DNA of 34,243 nt from a virus: the IMG/VR virus record IMGVR_UViG_3300030116_000265, positions 1 through 34,243 of that record; one strand, given 5' to 3'. This document shows, piece by piece, positions 21,272 through 29,459 of the stretch. Under the pieces are notes generated by a model. It was not told the origin of the DNA. It worked only from the letters and a program-made list of their open reading frames with translations, and searched no databases. The position numbers and the translations under genes were made by a program. How positions within the stretch are numbered: position 1 is the first letter of the stretch; the number at the start of each line of letters is the position of its first letter.

Positions 21272-21663
21272 TGGCTAGTATCCTCAAAGTAGATACCATA
21301 ACAGGTGTAACCACCGCTGGCTCTATTAGCGTTACTGGCGAGGGCAACTCAACCACGACTAATTTACAGCAGGGGTTGGCAAAGGTTTGGTCTACTCAAT
21401 CAGCAGATGGAACCTCTACCCTAGACAGTTTTAATGTTACAAGTATTGCTGACACAGCCACTGGAAAACAAACGATAAGTTTTGCAAACGACTTTGCCAA
21501 TGCAAACTATTGCACTAATTTGTCTAACACTGGTGGCACTACTAGATTTGTTGGTACTAGCTCAGAAGCTACAGGTTCTGTTTTATGTTTTAGTTTTGCT
21601 GCAAATAATACTGGATTTGAGGATGGGCAAATTGCAACTCAAATTAAAGGGGACTTAGCATAA
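21271..21663 (+). CDS. GDLA-family tail protein, copy 6 of 7
   Basis: The 130-residue protein has ILKVDTITGV, VTGEGNSTTTNLQQGLAKVW (21-40), DSFNVTSIADTATG (52-65), and DFANANY, ending KGDLA. The segment 21-40 is the closest protein match in the family (to copy 2), while synonymous codons differ, so the duplication is not recent. The ribosome site comes from the GGAGAC of copy 5. TAATG links on to copy 7. Confidence 0.75.
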   Translation: MASILKVDTITGVTTAGSISVTGEGNSTTTNLQQGLAKVWSTQSADGTSTLDSFNVTSIADTATGKQTISFANDFANANYCTNLSNTGGTTRFVGTSSEATGSVLCFSFAANNTGFEDGQIATQIKGDLA

Positions 21664-22046
21664 TGGCAAGCGAACTTAGAGTTAACACCCTAAAGGATGC
21701 CAGCGGTAATAATAGCGTGGCTTTGTCTACTGTTGCAGAGGGTAGTGCGAAGGCATGGATGCACTTGGATGGTAGTGCAACTTTTGATGGGTCTGACACT
21801 GAAATAAAAGAAAGTTTCAATATAACAACGACAACAGATGAAGGAACAGGTTATTACGCATACGCATTTGTTAGTGCATTTTCAAATGCTAATTTTTCAG
21901 AAACTTATGGTACAGGACAGGATGAAATACGGTTAGAAATTGCTAATAGAACAGCATCTGCATCTGGCGTTAGAGTTCAAGGTAGCGATGGCACTCTTAC
22001 TGATAATGGTTACGTTATGACAGCGGCACACGGAGACCTAGCATGA
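21663..22046 (+). CDS. GDLA-family tail protein, copy 7 of 7
   Basis: The 127-residue protein has ELRVNTL, VAEGSAKAW (24-32), ESFNITTTTDEGTG (50-63), SAFSNANFS, and C-terminal AHGDLA. It is closest to copy 3. Its upstream junction reads GGGGAC instead of GGAGAC, a small departure. It is coupled by ATGA to the large fibre at 22043. Confidence 0.75.
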   Translation: MASELRVNTLKDASGNNSVALSTVAEGSAKAWMHLDGSATFDGSDTEIKESFNITTTTDEGTGYYAYAFVSAFSNANFSETYGTGQDEIRLEIANRTASASGVRVQGSDGTLTDNGYVMTAAHGDLA

Positions 22047-23068
22047 GTAAAGCAGCAGAACTAGCGGCACTTATTGGGTCGCAGACAGTCACATCAAACC
22101 GAAACTTTATCATTAACGGTGGGATGAGAATTGCACAGCGTGGCACATCAACAGCTTCAATTACTGGTGCTGGAGTTTATGTCATTGATAGATGGGAATT
22201 GGATGAAGTGGCAGACTCAACTCTTACTATGTCGCAAGAAACACTTACAACTGGTGTTGCTTTTGATGCGGGATTAAATCATAGTTTAAAAGTTCTAGTT
22301 ACAGGTGCAGATACAAGTATTGGAAGCAGCCAAGCTGTGCAGTTAATGCAAAGTATAGAAGCACAAAATTTACAAACTTTAAAGTTTGGAAGTTCTGGTG
22401 CTAGAAATTTAACATTATCCTTTTACTACAAAAGTAATGTAACTGGTGTCCACACAGTGTGTATAGATAAAATAGATTCTACGAGAACTACCTGTCCATT
22501 AGAATTTACCGTTTCATCTGCTAATACTTGGGAAAGATATATCTTAAAGGCCGTTGCAAATTCCGCTGTTCAAGCCTCTTCTGGTGCTATTGCAAATGAT
22601 AACGGACAAGGTTTTAGAGTAATGTGGGGATTAGCCTACGGTTCAGATTACCTGAGTGGAACAAGTGGCACTTGGGAGCAAAATGGTACAGCTAGTTTCT
22701 CAACATCGAATCAACAGAACATTGTAGGCGCGGCAGATAATTATGTTGAACTTAGCGGTGTTCAGCTTGAGATAGGCGATGTAGCTACAGCGTTTGAACA
22801 TGAAGATATTGGCACCACGCTTAGAAAATGTCAGAGGTACTATGTAAAAGAGGCGGGGACTATTTATGGTGGACAATACAATACATCTAGTGGCTTTGCG
22901 GGGTTAAGAAGTTTGCCTGTCACCATGAGACAAGCACCAGCTTTAGATTATTCTGTTGTAAGAACAACTTCTGGGTTAACGGCTTATGTTTCAACCAATT
23001 CAGCTCAATATGCTATGACTGCTGCAAATCCATATGTTACTGGTCTTGAAGCTGATGCGGAGTTTTAG
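22043..23068 (+). CDS. Large tail fibre / carbohydrate-binding tail protein
   Basis: The 341-residue protein opens with a short helix, then NRNFIINGGMRIAQRGTSTA and YVIDRWELDE, the start of a widespread phage tail domain with a jelly-roll-like fold. Strand-rich parts follow (LTLSFYYKSNVTG, RYILKAVAN). Then comes VELSGVQLEIGDVATAFEHE, a phrase common in these proteins (VQLE.G..AT.FE), and a C-terminal receptor-type part (RKCQRYYVKEAG, LPVTMRQAPAL). It is probably the main receptor-binding protein of this cluster. ATGA overlap with copy 7. A small partner follows. Confidence 0.82.
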   Translation: MSKAAELAALIGSQTVTSNRNFIINGGMRIAQRGTSTASITGAGVYVIDRWELDEVADSTLTMSQETLTTGVAFDAGLNHSLKVLVTGADTSIGSSQAVQLMQSIEAQNLQTLKFGSSGARNLTLSFYYKSNVTGVHTVCIDKIDSTRTTCPLEFTVSSANTWERYILKAVANSAVQASSGAIANDNGQGFRVMWGLAYGSDYLSGTSGTWEQNGTASFSTSNQQNIVGAADNYVELSGVQLEIGDVATAFEHEDIGTTLRKCQRYYVKEAGTIYGGQYNTSSGFAGLRSLPVTMRQAPALDYSVVRTTSGLTAYVSTNSAQYAMTAANPYVTGLEADAEF

Positions 23069-23070
23069 AG

Positions 23071-23253
23071 ATGTCAAAGTATACGATAACAAACGCACAA
23101 TATTATAATGACTTTGACGGCAAAAAACTTGGTGTAAGAGCCACCGTAAACGGGAAATCATGGCATATTCCACTTGATCCAGAAAACAGGTTTTATGCAG
23201 AAATCCTGCGCCAAGTAGATGCTGGCGAATTAACCATAGCAGATGCGGATTAA
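23071..23253 (+). CDS. Small acidic fibre-associated protein, 60 residues
   Basis: The product reads MSKYTITNAQYYNDFDGKKL with GVRATVNGKSWHIPLDPENR and EILRQVDAGELTIADAD. Such 60-residue proteins often follow a tail fibre gene, and I take it as a fibre-associated or assembly protein, by position. It begins two bases after the fibre stop, with its ribosome site inside that gene's end. The next gene follows after three bases. Confidence 0.65.
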   Translation: MSKYTITNAQYYNDFDGKKLGVRATVNGKSWHIPLDPENRFYAEILRQVDAGELTIADAD

Positions 23254-23256
23254 TGG

Positions 23257-25125
23257 ATGCCTCTAAGCAAACTGCAATTCAAACCAGGAATAAATAGAGA
23301 GGGTACAAACTACTCTAATGAAGGCGGCTGGTTTGATGGTGATAAAATTAGATTCCGTAATGGATTGCCAGAGCGCATAGGTGGTTGGACTCGTGTATCT
23401 AATACACAAGTTACAGGCACACCTCGTAAAATATTTGATTTTGTAACATTAGACTCACAAAACCTTTTATTCATAGGAACAGAGCAAAAAGTATTTTTAG
23501 AAAATGCTGGCACTTTTAACGACATAACACCTATTAGATCTACCGTCAGTCTTGGCGCAAACCCCGTAAATACCACGGGTGGCGCAGGAAGTGGTGTTGT
23601 CACAATCACGACACAAGCTTCTCATGCTGCATCAACTGGAGACTTCGTAACTCTTGCATCTCTCACCGCGACAGATGGTATAACAGCCGAACAGCTTAAC
23701 ACAGAACACAAAATAACTTCTGTGCCTAGCACCACCACATTTACCATTACTACAACAGGATCAGCTAGTTCAGGTAGCACCGCAGGCGGCGGCTCATCTG
23801 GCACAGCAGCATTTCAAATAGGCGTAGGTCTTAACAGTACGGTTCTTGGTGCTGGTTGGGGTGCAGGCACATGGGGTCGATTTACTTGGGGTTCCGCTGC
23901 TGGATCTTTGTCTGGTCAAACTTTGCGTTTGTGGTCAGTAGATAATTTTGGTGAAGATCTTTTGTTTAACAACATGGATGGGTCAATATTTTATTGGGAT
24001 GCAACTAATGGCACAAGCACAAGAGGTGTTTTACTTAGTAGCTTAGCTGGCGCTAGTGATGTTCCTATTGTAGCTCGTAAGCTTTTAGTTTCTGATGTTG
24101 ACAGGCACGTTATTGTTTTTGGCACTAATCCAATAGGAAGTGCGACTCTTGACCCATTACTTATTCGTTTTGGCAGTCAAGAGTCTTTAACAGATTTTAC
24201 GCCATCTGCTGAAAATACAGCGGGGGATCTAAGATTATCAAAGGGTAGTGAGATCATCACCGCCATACAAACCAGCCGTCAGATACTTGTATTTACAGAT
24301 CAATCTTTATACACCATGCAGTTTTTAGGACCGCCATTTACTTTTGGTGTTTCTTTGCTTGGTGATAATATTCGTATAGCTGGTCCCAACACCGCAATTG
24401 CTGTGAATGATGTGGTATTCTGGATGGGTCAAGAAAACTTCTATCTGTATGATGGACGTATTCAAGCCATACCTTGCAGTGTTCGTGACTTTGTGTTCAA
24501 TGACATGAACAACCAACAGTCCTTTAAATTTCATGCTGGCTCCATAGGCAGTCAAACTGAAATATGGTGGTTTTATGTATCCTCTGGAGCTACAGAGATA
24601 GATCGTTATGTGGTTTATAATTACGGACAACGCATTTGGTACTATGGTAGTTTAGTTCGTACAGCTTGGAATGATAGAGCCTCTGGCCTTCGTAGCTTCC
24701 CACAGGCCACAGGCGCAGATTTTTACCTTTATGATCACGAAAACGGTTTAGATGACTTTAGCACAGGTAGCGCTGTTGCAATCAATGCGTTCATTGAATC
24801 ATCAGATTTTGATATAGGTGATGGTCAACAATTTATGCTTGTTAATAGAATATTGCCAGATCTTAGCTTTTCAGGTTCTACGACTGGTAGTCCAGCCGCG
24901 TTATTTACCGTGAAAAGCCGTGATTTTGGTGGAGATAACTTCACTGAGTCACCATCTGGCAGCGCCGTTAGAACGGCTACAAGCCCTGTTGAGCAATACA
25001 CTGACAAGATTGATCTTCGCGCTCGTGGTAGACAAATGGCTATTCGTGTGGAGAATACAGCAACTGGCGTTAACTGGAGACTTGGTGCGCCTAGACTTGA
25101 CGCGAGAGCAGATGGCAGACGATGA
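23257..25125 (+). CDS. Tail nozzle / DNA stabilization protein (P22 gp10-like)
   Basis: The 622-residue protein starts MPLSKLQFKPGINREGTNYS and then EGGWFDGDKIRFRNGLPERI, a signature of podovirus nozzle proteins. The body is a beta-propeller-like series (KIFDFVTLDSQNLLFIGTEQ, DGSIFYWDATNGTS, LLVSDVDRHVIVFGTNPIG, QILVFTDQSLYTMQFLG). The C-terminal part contains EIWWFYVSSGATEIDRYVVY and YWYGSLVRTAW-type strands. A low-complexity Ser/Thr/Gly segment (about 100-190) is probably an inserted surface domain, followed by GWGAGTWGRFTWG like the protein at 15656. It should form the hexameric tail tube end that holds the packaged DNA. Confidence 0.85.
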   Translation: MPLSKLQFKPGINREGTNYSNEGGWFDGDKIRFRNGLPERIGGWTRVSNTQVTGTPRKIFDFVTLDSQNLLFIGTEQKVFLENAGTFNDITPIRSTVSLGANPVNTTGGAGSGVVTITTQASHAASTGDFVTLASLTATDGITAEQLNTEHKITSVPSTTTFTITTTGSASSGSTAGGGSSGTAAFQIGVGLNSTVLGAGWGAGTWGRFTWGSAAGSLSGQTLRLWSVDNFGEDLLFNNMDGSIFYWDATNGTSTRGVLLSSLAGASDVPIVARKLLVSDVDRHVIVFGTNPIGSATLDPLLIRFGSQESLTDFTPSAENTAGDLRLSKGSEIITAIQTSRQILVFTDQSLYTMQFLGPPFTFGVSLLGDNIRIAGPNTAIAVNDVVFWMGQENFYLYDGRIQAIPCSVRDFVFNDMNNQQSFKFHAGSIGSQTEIWWFYVSSGATEIDRYVVYNYGQRIWYYGSLVRTAWNDRASGLRSFPQATGADFYLYDHENGLDDFSTGSAVAINAFIESSDFDIGDGQQFMLVNRILPDLSFSGSTTGSPAALFTVKSRDFGGDNFTESPSGSAVRTATSPVEQYTDKIDLRARGRQMAIRVENTATGVNWRLGAPRLDARADGRR

Positions 25126-25409
25126 CAAAAAAAATTGTACGCCCTATCTTGCCCATAGCGCCTGATCAATATGATCAAGTGTTTGTAAATCAATTAGCTA
25201 GGACGTTAGAACAACTTATTGATGAAGTCAGATCAGCAGATGTAAATTTCCAAGGCATATCTGGTTCAGGTGCAGCTAACATATTGGAAGCAGGTGATTT
25301 TTACGTTGGGGAAGCTGGCTTTATAAGAATAGTAGAAAAGACAGAAATATACTCTGGAAGTGTTCAAGGGACAACCGCCGTAGGCACAGTGACTATAACA
25401 ACGTCATAA
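25122..25409 (+). CDS. Small tail protein following the nozzle
   Basis: The 95-residue protein starts MTKKIVRPILPIAPDQYDQV and FVNQLARTLEQLIDEV, a helical N-terminus. A short strand-rich C-terminus follows (FYVGEAGFIRIVEKTEIYSG, VGTVTITTS). Similar proteins follow nozzle genes in related phages, and I expect a tail tip or plug component. The start overlaps the nozzle stop by ATGA. Confidence 0.7.
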   Translation: MTKKIVRPILPIAPDQYDQVFVNQLARTLEQLIDEVRSADVNFQGISGSGAANILEAGDFYVGEAGFIRIVEKTEIYSGSVQGTTAVGTVTITTS

Positions 25410-25447
25410 CTTGTGGAGATTGCCTAATAATGTTAAGGTTCAAACAC

Positions 25448-25459
25448 GAACAATTGTTC
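25448..25459. repeat. Perfect 12-bp palindrome GAACAATTGTTC
   Basis: It lies in the 69-base gap between tail and ejection genes. The GAAC-N4-GTTC shape resembles Gram-positive type SOS boxes but could be chance. No promoter elements of good quality surround it. The gap also holds a 20-codon ORF (25430-25492), which I do not call as a gene. Confidence 0.3.
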
Positions 25460-25478
25460 ATACTAAAGGGATCCAGTC

Positions 25479-26372
25479 ATGGGATTATTTGACGATCTTG
25501 TAAAAGTAGCGTTACCCGTAGCCGCTGGAGCCTTTCTTGGCCCTGCTGGTCTTGGTGCTGGTGGTTTATTCAGTGGGACTGCACTCGCTGGTTTAAACCC
25601 TGCTGTGCAAAGCGCCTTACTTACAGGCGGTCTTGGCTTGCTTACAGGACAAAAGCCAAAAGATGCTCTTAAATCAGCGTTACTTGGTGGCATTGGTCAA
25701 GCTGCTTTTGGTGGTATGGGTCAAGCTGGTCAGGCCGCAGGACAAACCGCAGGATCAGCGGCAGGGGCTACAGGCGCGGCTGGTGCGGCTACTTCTAGTA
25801 GACCTGGATTCCCAACAACTCCAGGTGCAGCCGCTATGAAAGCTGCCAGAACAGTTACTCCACCTCCATCAATTGAACCTGTGGCAGCCAAAACATTTTC
25901 TGGTGAGCTATTGCAGGGTTTGGGTATGGCTGGTGATCCTGGGCAAGAAAATTTATTGTTTAAATTGTTAAATACTAATATGGGCGAAGGATTAGCCGCT
26001 GGTCTAGTTGCAAAATTACTCGCTGGTGACGATGATGAGGATGTTGATAACAGAGGATCATTTGAGCGCCGTCCTTATGGCGCTGGTGGTCCTGGGGGTA
26101 AGCTTGGCGGTATAAATTACGCTCAAGGCGGCATAGTGCAACATTTTAATCAGGGCGGTGCGATGCAGAATTATCCAGCAAATCCGCCTAGAAGAGACGG
26201 TCCCATTAATCCATATGAAGGATCAGGTACAAAAGATGATGTACCAGCGTTGTTAACGGCTGGTGAGTTTGTGATGACCCGTGACGCTGTTAAGGGCGCA
26301 GGTGGCGGTGATTTAAATCAAGGTCTTAACAGAATGTATAACATGATGGATAAATTTGAGGCGATGGCATAA
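25479..26372 (+). CDS. Ejection (internal virion) protein A
   Basis: The 297-residue protein begins MGLFDDLVKVALPVAAGAFL and is rich in Gly/Ala, with hydrophobic helices (GGLFSGTALAGLNPAVQSAL, LLTGGLGLLTG). A low-complexity Gly/Gln/Ala region (about 80-105) and an acidic part (GDDDEDVD) follow. The C-terminus carries KDDVPALLTAGEFVMTRDAV and GDLNQGLNRMYNMMDKFEAM. That ending (DDVPALLTAGE.V.....V....G...G...MY..M...E) recurs in phage internal and tape-measure-like proteins. It should be packaged and ejected into the host envelope at infection. TAATG with the next gene. Confidence 0.78.
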   Translation: MGLFDDLVKVALPVAAGAFLGPAGLGAGGLFSGTALAGLNPAVQSALLTGGLGLLTGQKPKDALKSALLGGIGQAAFGGMGQAGQAAGQTAGSAAGATGAAGAATSSRPGFPTTPGAAAMKAARTVTPPPSIEPVAAKTFSGELLQGLGMAGDPGQENLLFKLLNTNMGEGLAAGLVAKLLAGDDDEDVDNRGSFERRPYGAGGPGGKLGGINYAQGGIVQHFNQGGAMQNYPANPPRRDGPINPYEGSGTKDDVPALLTAGEFVMTRDAVKGAGGGDLNQGLNRMYNMMDKFEAMA

Positions 26373-27274
26373 TGTCCACACAAACTATAGAAAATGTACA
26401 AAGACTCGCCCCTTATCTTGAGGGTCTTGAAAAACGTCTACTTGGCACCGCCTTTGGTGAATTTAGTGGCTCTACACAGACAAGTCCTGGTCTTTTAGAC
26501 ACACCAATAAATCTACCACCACGACAAGTTGCTGGGTTTGATCCGTTACAAGAGCAAGCTTTTGCTCTAGCCCCTGAGTTAGTAGGTTCATACGCTCCGT
26601 TTATATCAGGCGCGGCTGGTCAGACCCTTGGTGGTCAGGCTGCTTTAGGCGCTGGACTTGGAATGCTTGCAGACCCAACTGCCGCAGTAGCGCAGTTTAT
26701 GAACCCTTATCAGTCTAATGTAATTGATGAGATAAACAGACAGGCCAACATAGGTAAACAAAAAAGAGCCGCACAAGCTGTGCAATCTGGAGCGTTTGGT
26801 GGTTCAAGACAAGGCATCATGGAAGCCGAAGCAGAGGGACGTAGATTAGCCGCCATTGGTGATGCACAGCGTAAAGGCTTTAGTGACGCTCTAACCGCTT
26901 CTCAGAGGGCTGCACAGCTTATGGGCGGTCTAGGGCAAGCATTTGGCGGTCTTGCTGGCACAACGGCAGATTTGGGTCGAGTCCAATCTGAGCTTGGTCG
27001 CGCTGATCTTGGTATGTTATCTGGTCTTGGTGAAACAGGACGTTTATTTGATCAACAAGTTTTAGAGGCAGAGCGTTTAAATCAAATGCAAACTGCACAA
27101 GAGCCATTTAAGAGACTGGAGATTGGTCAATCATTGCTTAAAGGCATACCAAGTGCAGGTCTGCAAAGCAGCTTCCGAACCACCACAGAGCCATCAGCCA
27201 ATCCGTTCTTGTCTGGTATTGGTGTATACAGCGCCTTGCAAGGAATACAGCCCTCTGGCGGATTTGGTAAATAG
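26372..27274 (+). CDS. Ejection (internal virion) protein B
   Basis: The 300-residue protein is rich in Ala/Gly/Gln. Recognisable parts are FDPLQEQAFALAPE, DPTAAVAQFMNPYQSNVIDE and INRQANIGKQKRAAQAVQSG with AFGGSRQGIMEAEA. The M.PYQ..V.......I........AA.A..SGAFGGSR motif is known from podovirus internal proteins. Helical heptads fill the middle (GRVQSELGRADLGML). It is presumably one of the ejection complex proteins, following A and before the two large ones. Confidence 0.78.
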   Translation: MSTQTIENVQRLAPYLEGLEKRLLGTAFGEFSGSTQTSPGLLDTPINLPPRQVAGFDPLQEQAFALAPELVGSYAPFISGAAGQTLGGQAALGAGLGMLADPTAAVAQFMNPYQSNVIDEINRQANIGKQKRAAQAVQSGAFGGSRQGIMEAEAEGRRLAAIGDAQRKGFSDALTASQRAAQLMGGLGQAFGGLAGTTADLGRVQSELGRADLGMLSGLGETGRLFDQQVLEAERLNQMQTAQEPFKRLEIGQSLLKGIPSAGLQSSFRTTTEPSANPFLSGIGVYSALQGIQPSGGFGK

Positions 27275-27284
27275 GGGAACGTAG

Positions 27285-29459
27285 ATGGCGGTAACTCCAA
27301 CAAGAGGTTCACCAATTGGTGCGGTCAGCGTAGGCACGACTGACGACTTTTTCACTGATGATCTTCAAAAAAGGTTAGCGAGATTATCTACCGCTGGTCT
27401 ACGCACAACCCCACAAAGTCAAGTGATAGATAAAGATGGGAATGTTCTTGGCACAGTAGCTGATTTTACGCCTCCTCCTACAACTTTAGATAAGGTTATG
27501 GCTCTTGGATTAAGATCAGGAGGAATATCAGATGCGTTATCTCCTTTAGGAGATGCTATAATGGGCAGGAGCAGTAATTTAGGCATACTTCCATTATCTC
27601 CAATGACAGGTGATAGAGATACAATTGGTGGAGAGCTTCTTCAAGGGTTAGGCAACATAGGATTAGCTGGATTAGAAGGTCTTAGAAGAACCGCTGAGAC
27701 TGTTTCAGAGGTGCCTTTTGCTCTCGGCAGAGGTTTAGGCACTGAATCAGAATCAGCATACATGCGTAGAATGAGACAGCTTGCAAGTGATCCTAGAAGA
27801 CCGGGCGAAGGAGTGCCTGATTTCGTTGGTGGATCTCTTCAGCCAGATATAGGAATTGATGACCCGCGTAGTCCTATAGCTTTTGGTCCTAGCTATCAAC
27901 AGACTCCAACTGATGTGGATCAGGATGCTGCTATCAGGAGTCAGATTAGACAGGCTCAAGACATCACAGAAGAGCAAGGTATCTTTGGTGATACTAGACA
28001 GCCAGGTATGGGTGTCCCTGATTTTGTTGGCGGTGTGCCATCATCCAGAGAGGAAATAGCACAGGCCATAGCAGCATCTGATCAGCCTAAAGGAGATCCT
28101 AGAACTGGCGAAAGAGAGAGAGCTTTGGCACAAGGCATGCCTCAGGCTGATGAAACAACACCATTAAAACAAACTGACGGTTCAAATGTGGAGGGCGCAG
28201 ACAACCCTGTGAAGCAATCTACTGTTGCGGCTATTAATGATGTATTGAGACAGGTAAAGCCAGATGCAAAGCCTCAAGATTATGATGACTACATGAAAGA
28301 GTTTGCTGATTTAACTGGTTTAGATGTTTCTGGTCAGCCAGACAACAGTCAAGCTCTTATGGCATTTGGCTTGGCATTAATGCAGAACAAAGCTGGTAAA
28401 GGATTTAACGTAGGCCGCATGTTGTCAGAAGTGGGAGCGGCTGGTGAAAAAGCTATGCCAGCACTGGAAGCGGCTCGTAAAGAGGCCAAGCAAACCAGAA
28501 TTAAAGCGGCTGAGTTTGCCATTAGTCGTAAAGACAAAGATGAGGCACAAATGCTTAATAGACAGCAATACTTTGTGCTTCCAAAAGACGGAAAGGGATT
28601 CGCTTCAAATATTAATAAAGCAGAATCAGAATATCTTAATCCTCTTGAATTAAACGCTATGGTAACAGATAAGGCGTTTACTGATAAGTTTGAGATTATA
28701 CCTGGATCACAATTTAATGCTATTCGTAAAGAGGCTATGAAAGGCACAGAATTAGGTGATCAGTATAGAGACAAGCCTGAAATGGTTCCGTTGTTAGCAG
28801 GAGCAAAAGATCTTTTAAAAGTCCCTGTATTCTATGAAAGCCCTAATTATAAGGGGCCAAGAACAGGAGTTAGTTATGTGCCGCAAGATGCAGCTAAAAG
28901 ATCTTTAGGCGAAATAAATAGAATGAACGCTAATTTAAATAGAGCGGAAGATCAAATTGTTGAGTTGGTTACAACTATTAATTCTGAAGGATTAACTTCA
29001 AGTGGAGGTGCTGTTACTATCTTTGATCAAACTAAAGATGGTTTAGTTTCCTTTGGCAGATCAATTGGTGTTGACTTTGGAGAACCTGGTAAGCTTACCA
29101 AAAGTCAGAAAATACGTCTCATATTTGATCGTATTCAAGCACAATATGCTCCACAAATTCTTCAAGAAGCTGGCAAAACCATATCTGACGCAGATAGAGC
29201 GCGTGTTGAGCAAATTGTTGGTGGGTTGGACGCTGTAACATCACCAGAACAATTGACTGACAAGATAAGAAGAATACATGAGGACATTATTGGTTTAGGC
29301 AGAGCAAATGTTCAACAAGCTTACAATAATCTACAAGACATGACTGATTATGATATATCTAAATTATTGCCAAGAACTCAAACTACAGCGAGCCAGGCGT
29401 TAAATGAAGACGAACGAAAAGAACTAGAAGCCCTTCGTAAAAAACAAGGTATCACCTAA
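27285..29459 (+). CDS. Ejection (internal virion) protein C, 724 residues
   Basis: The large, mostly hydrophilic protein has a disordered-looking N-terminal part with two GVPDFVGG units at about residues 176 and 243. A helical middle follows (MLSEVGAAGEKAMPALEAAR, KEAKQTRIKAAEFAISRKDK). The C-terminal helical domain contains LNRAEDQIVELVTTIN, IRLIFDRIQAQYAPQIL and a tail of ERKELEALRKKQG. No enzymatic motif is seen. Size and place between two ejection genes argue for a virion protein released at infection. The peptide GELLQGLG at about residue 116 also occurs in protein A. AGGGGAACG supplies the ribosome site, and TAATG couples it to the next gene. Confidence 0.75.
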   Translation: MAVTPTRGSPIGAVSVGTTDDFFTDDLQKRLARLSTAGLRTTPQSQVIDKDGNVLGTVADFTPPPTTLDKVMALGLRSGGISDALSPLGDAIMGRSSNLGILPLSPMTGDRDTIGGELLQGLGNIGLAGLEGLRRTAETVSEVPFALGRGLGTESESAYMRRMRQLASDPRRPGEGVPDFVGGSLQPDIGIDDPRSPIAFGPSYQQTPTDVDQDAAIRSQIRQAQDITEEQGIFGDTRQPGMGVPDFVGGVPSSREEIAQAIAASDQPKGDPRTGERERALAQGMPQADETTPLKQTDGSNVEGADNPVKQSTVAAINDVLRQVKPDAKPQDYDDYMKEFADLTGLDVSGQPDNSQALMAFGLALMQNKAGKGFNVGRMLSEVGAAGEKAMPALEAARKEAKQTRIKAAEFAISRKDKDEAQMLNRQQYFVLPKDGKGFASNINKAESEYLNPLELNAMVTDKAFTDKFEIIPGSQFNAIRKEAMKGTELGDQYRDKPEMVPLLAGAKDLLKVPVFYESPNYKGPRTGVSYVPQDAAKRSLGEINRMNANLNRAEDQIVELVTTINSEGLTSSGGAVTIFDQTKDGLVSFGRSIGVDFGEPGKLTKSQKIRLIFDRIQAQYAPQILQEAGKTISDADRARVEQIVGGLDAVTSPEQLTDKIRRIHEDIIGLGRANVQQAYNNLQDMTDYDISKLLPRTQTTASQALNEDERKELEALRKKQGIT

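Larger units (their letters stand above)
18379..22045 (+). repeat. Seven dispersed cassette junctions GGAGACYTMGCATAATG
   Basis: The DNA encoding the terminal GDLA plus the next start is conserved at seven places. ATG positions are 18390, 18791, 19171, 20439, 21271, 21663 and 22043. Most read GGAGACTTAGCATAATG; two (18390, 22043) use the ATGA form without the TA. The 20439 copy has GTAATG, 21663 has GGGGAC, and two have CCTAGC or CCTCGC. GGAG lies 7 or 10 bases before each ATG, so it also serves as ribosome site. Confidence 0.8.

Noticed and set aside
17549-23253. Diversity-generating retroelement
   Set aside because: Many variable tail paralogues suggested one, but I saw no reverse transcriptase gene, no template/variable repeat pair with adenine bias, and the copies differ over whole halves instead of at scattered A positions.
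25448-25459. LexA/SOS box
   Set aside because: Alphaproteobacterial LexA sites have direct GTTC-N7-GTTC form. This palindrome has GAAC-N4-GTTC with imperfect flanks and no promoter near it.
25430-25470. tRNA-like T arm (GGTTCAAAC)
   Set aside because: No flanking complementary stem, acceptor or anticodon arm can be built in the surrounding 75 bases.
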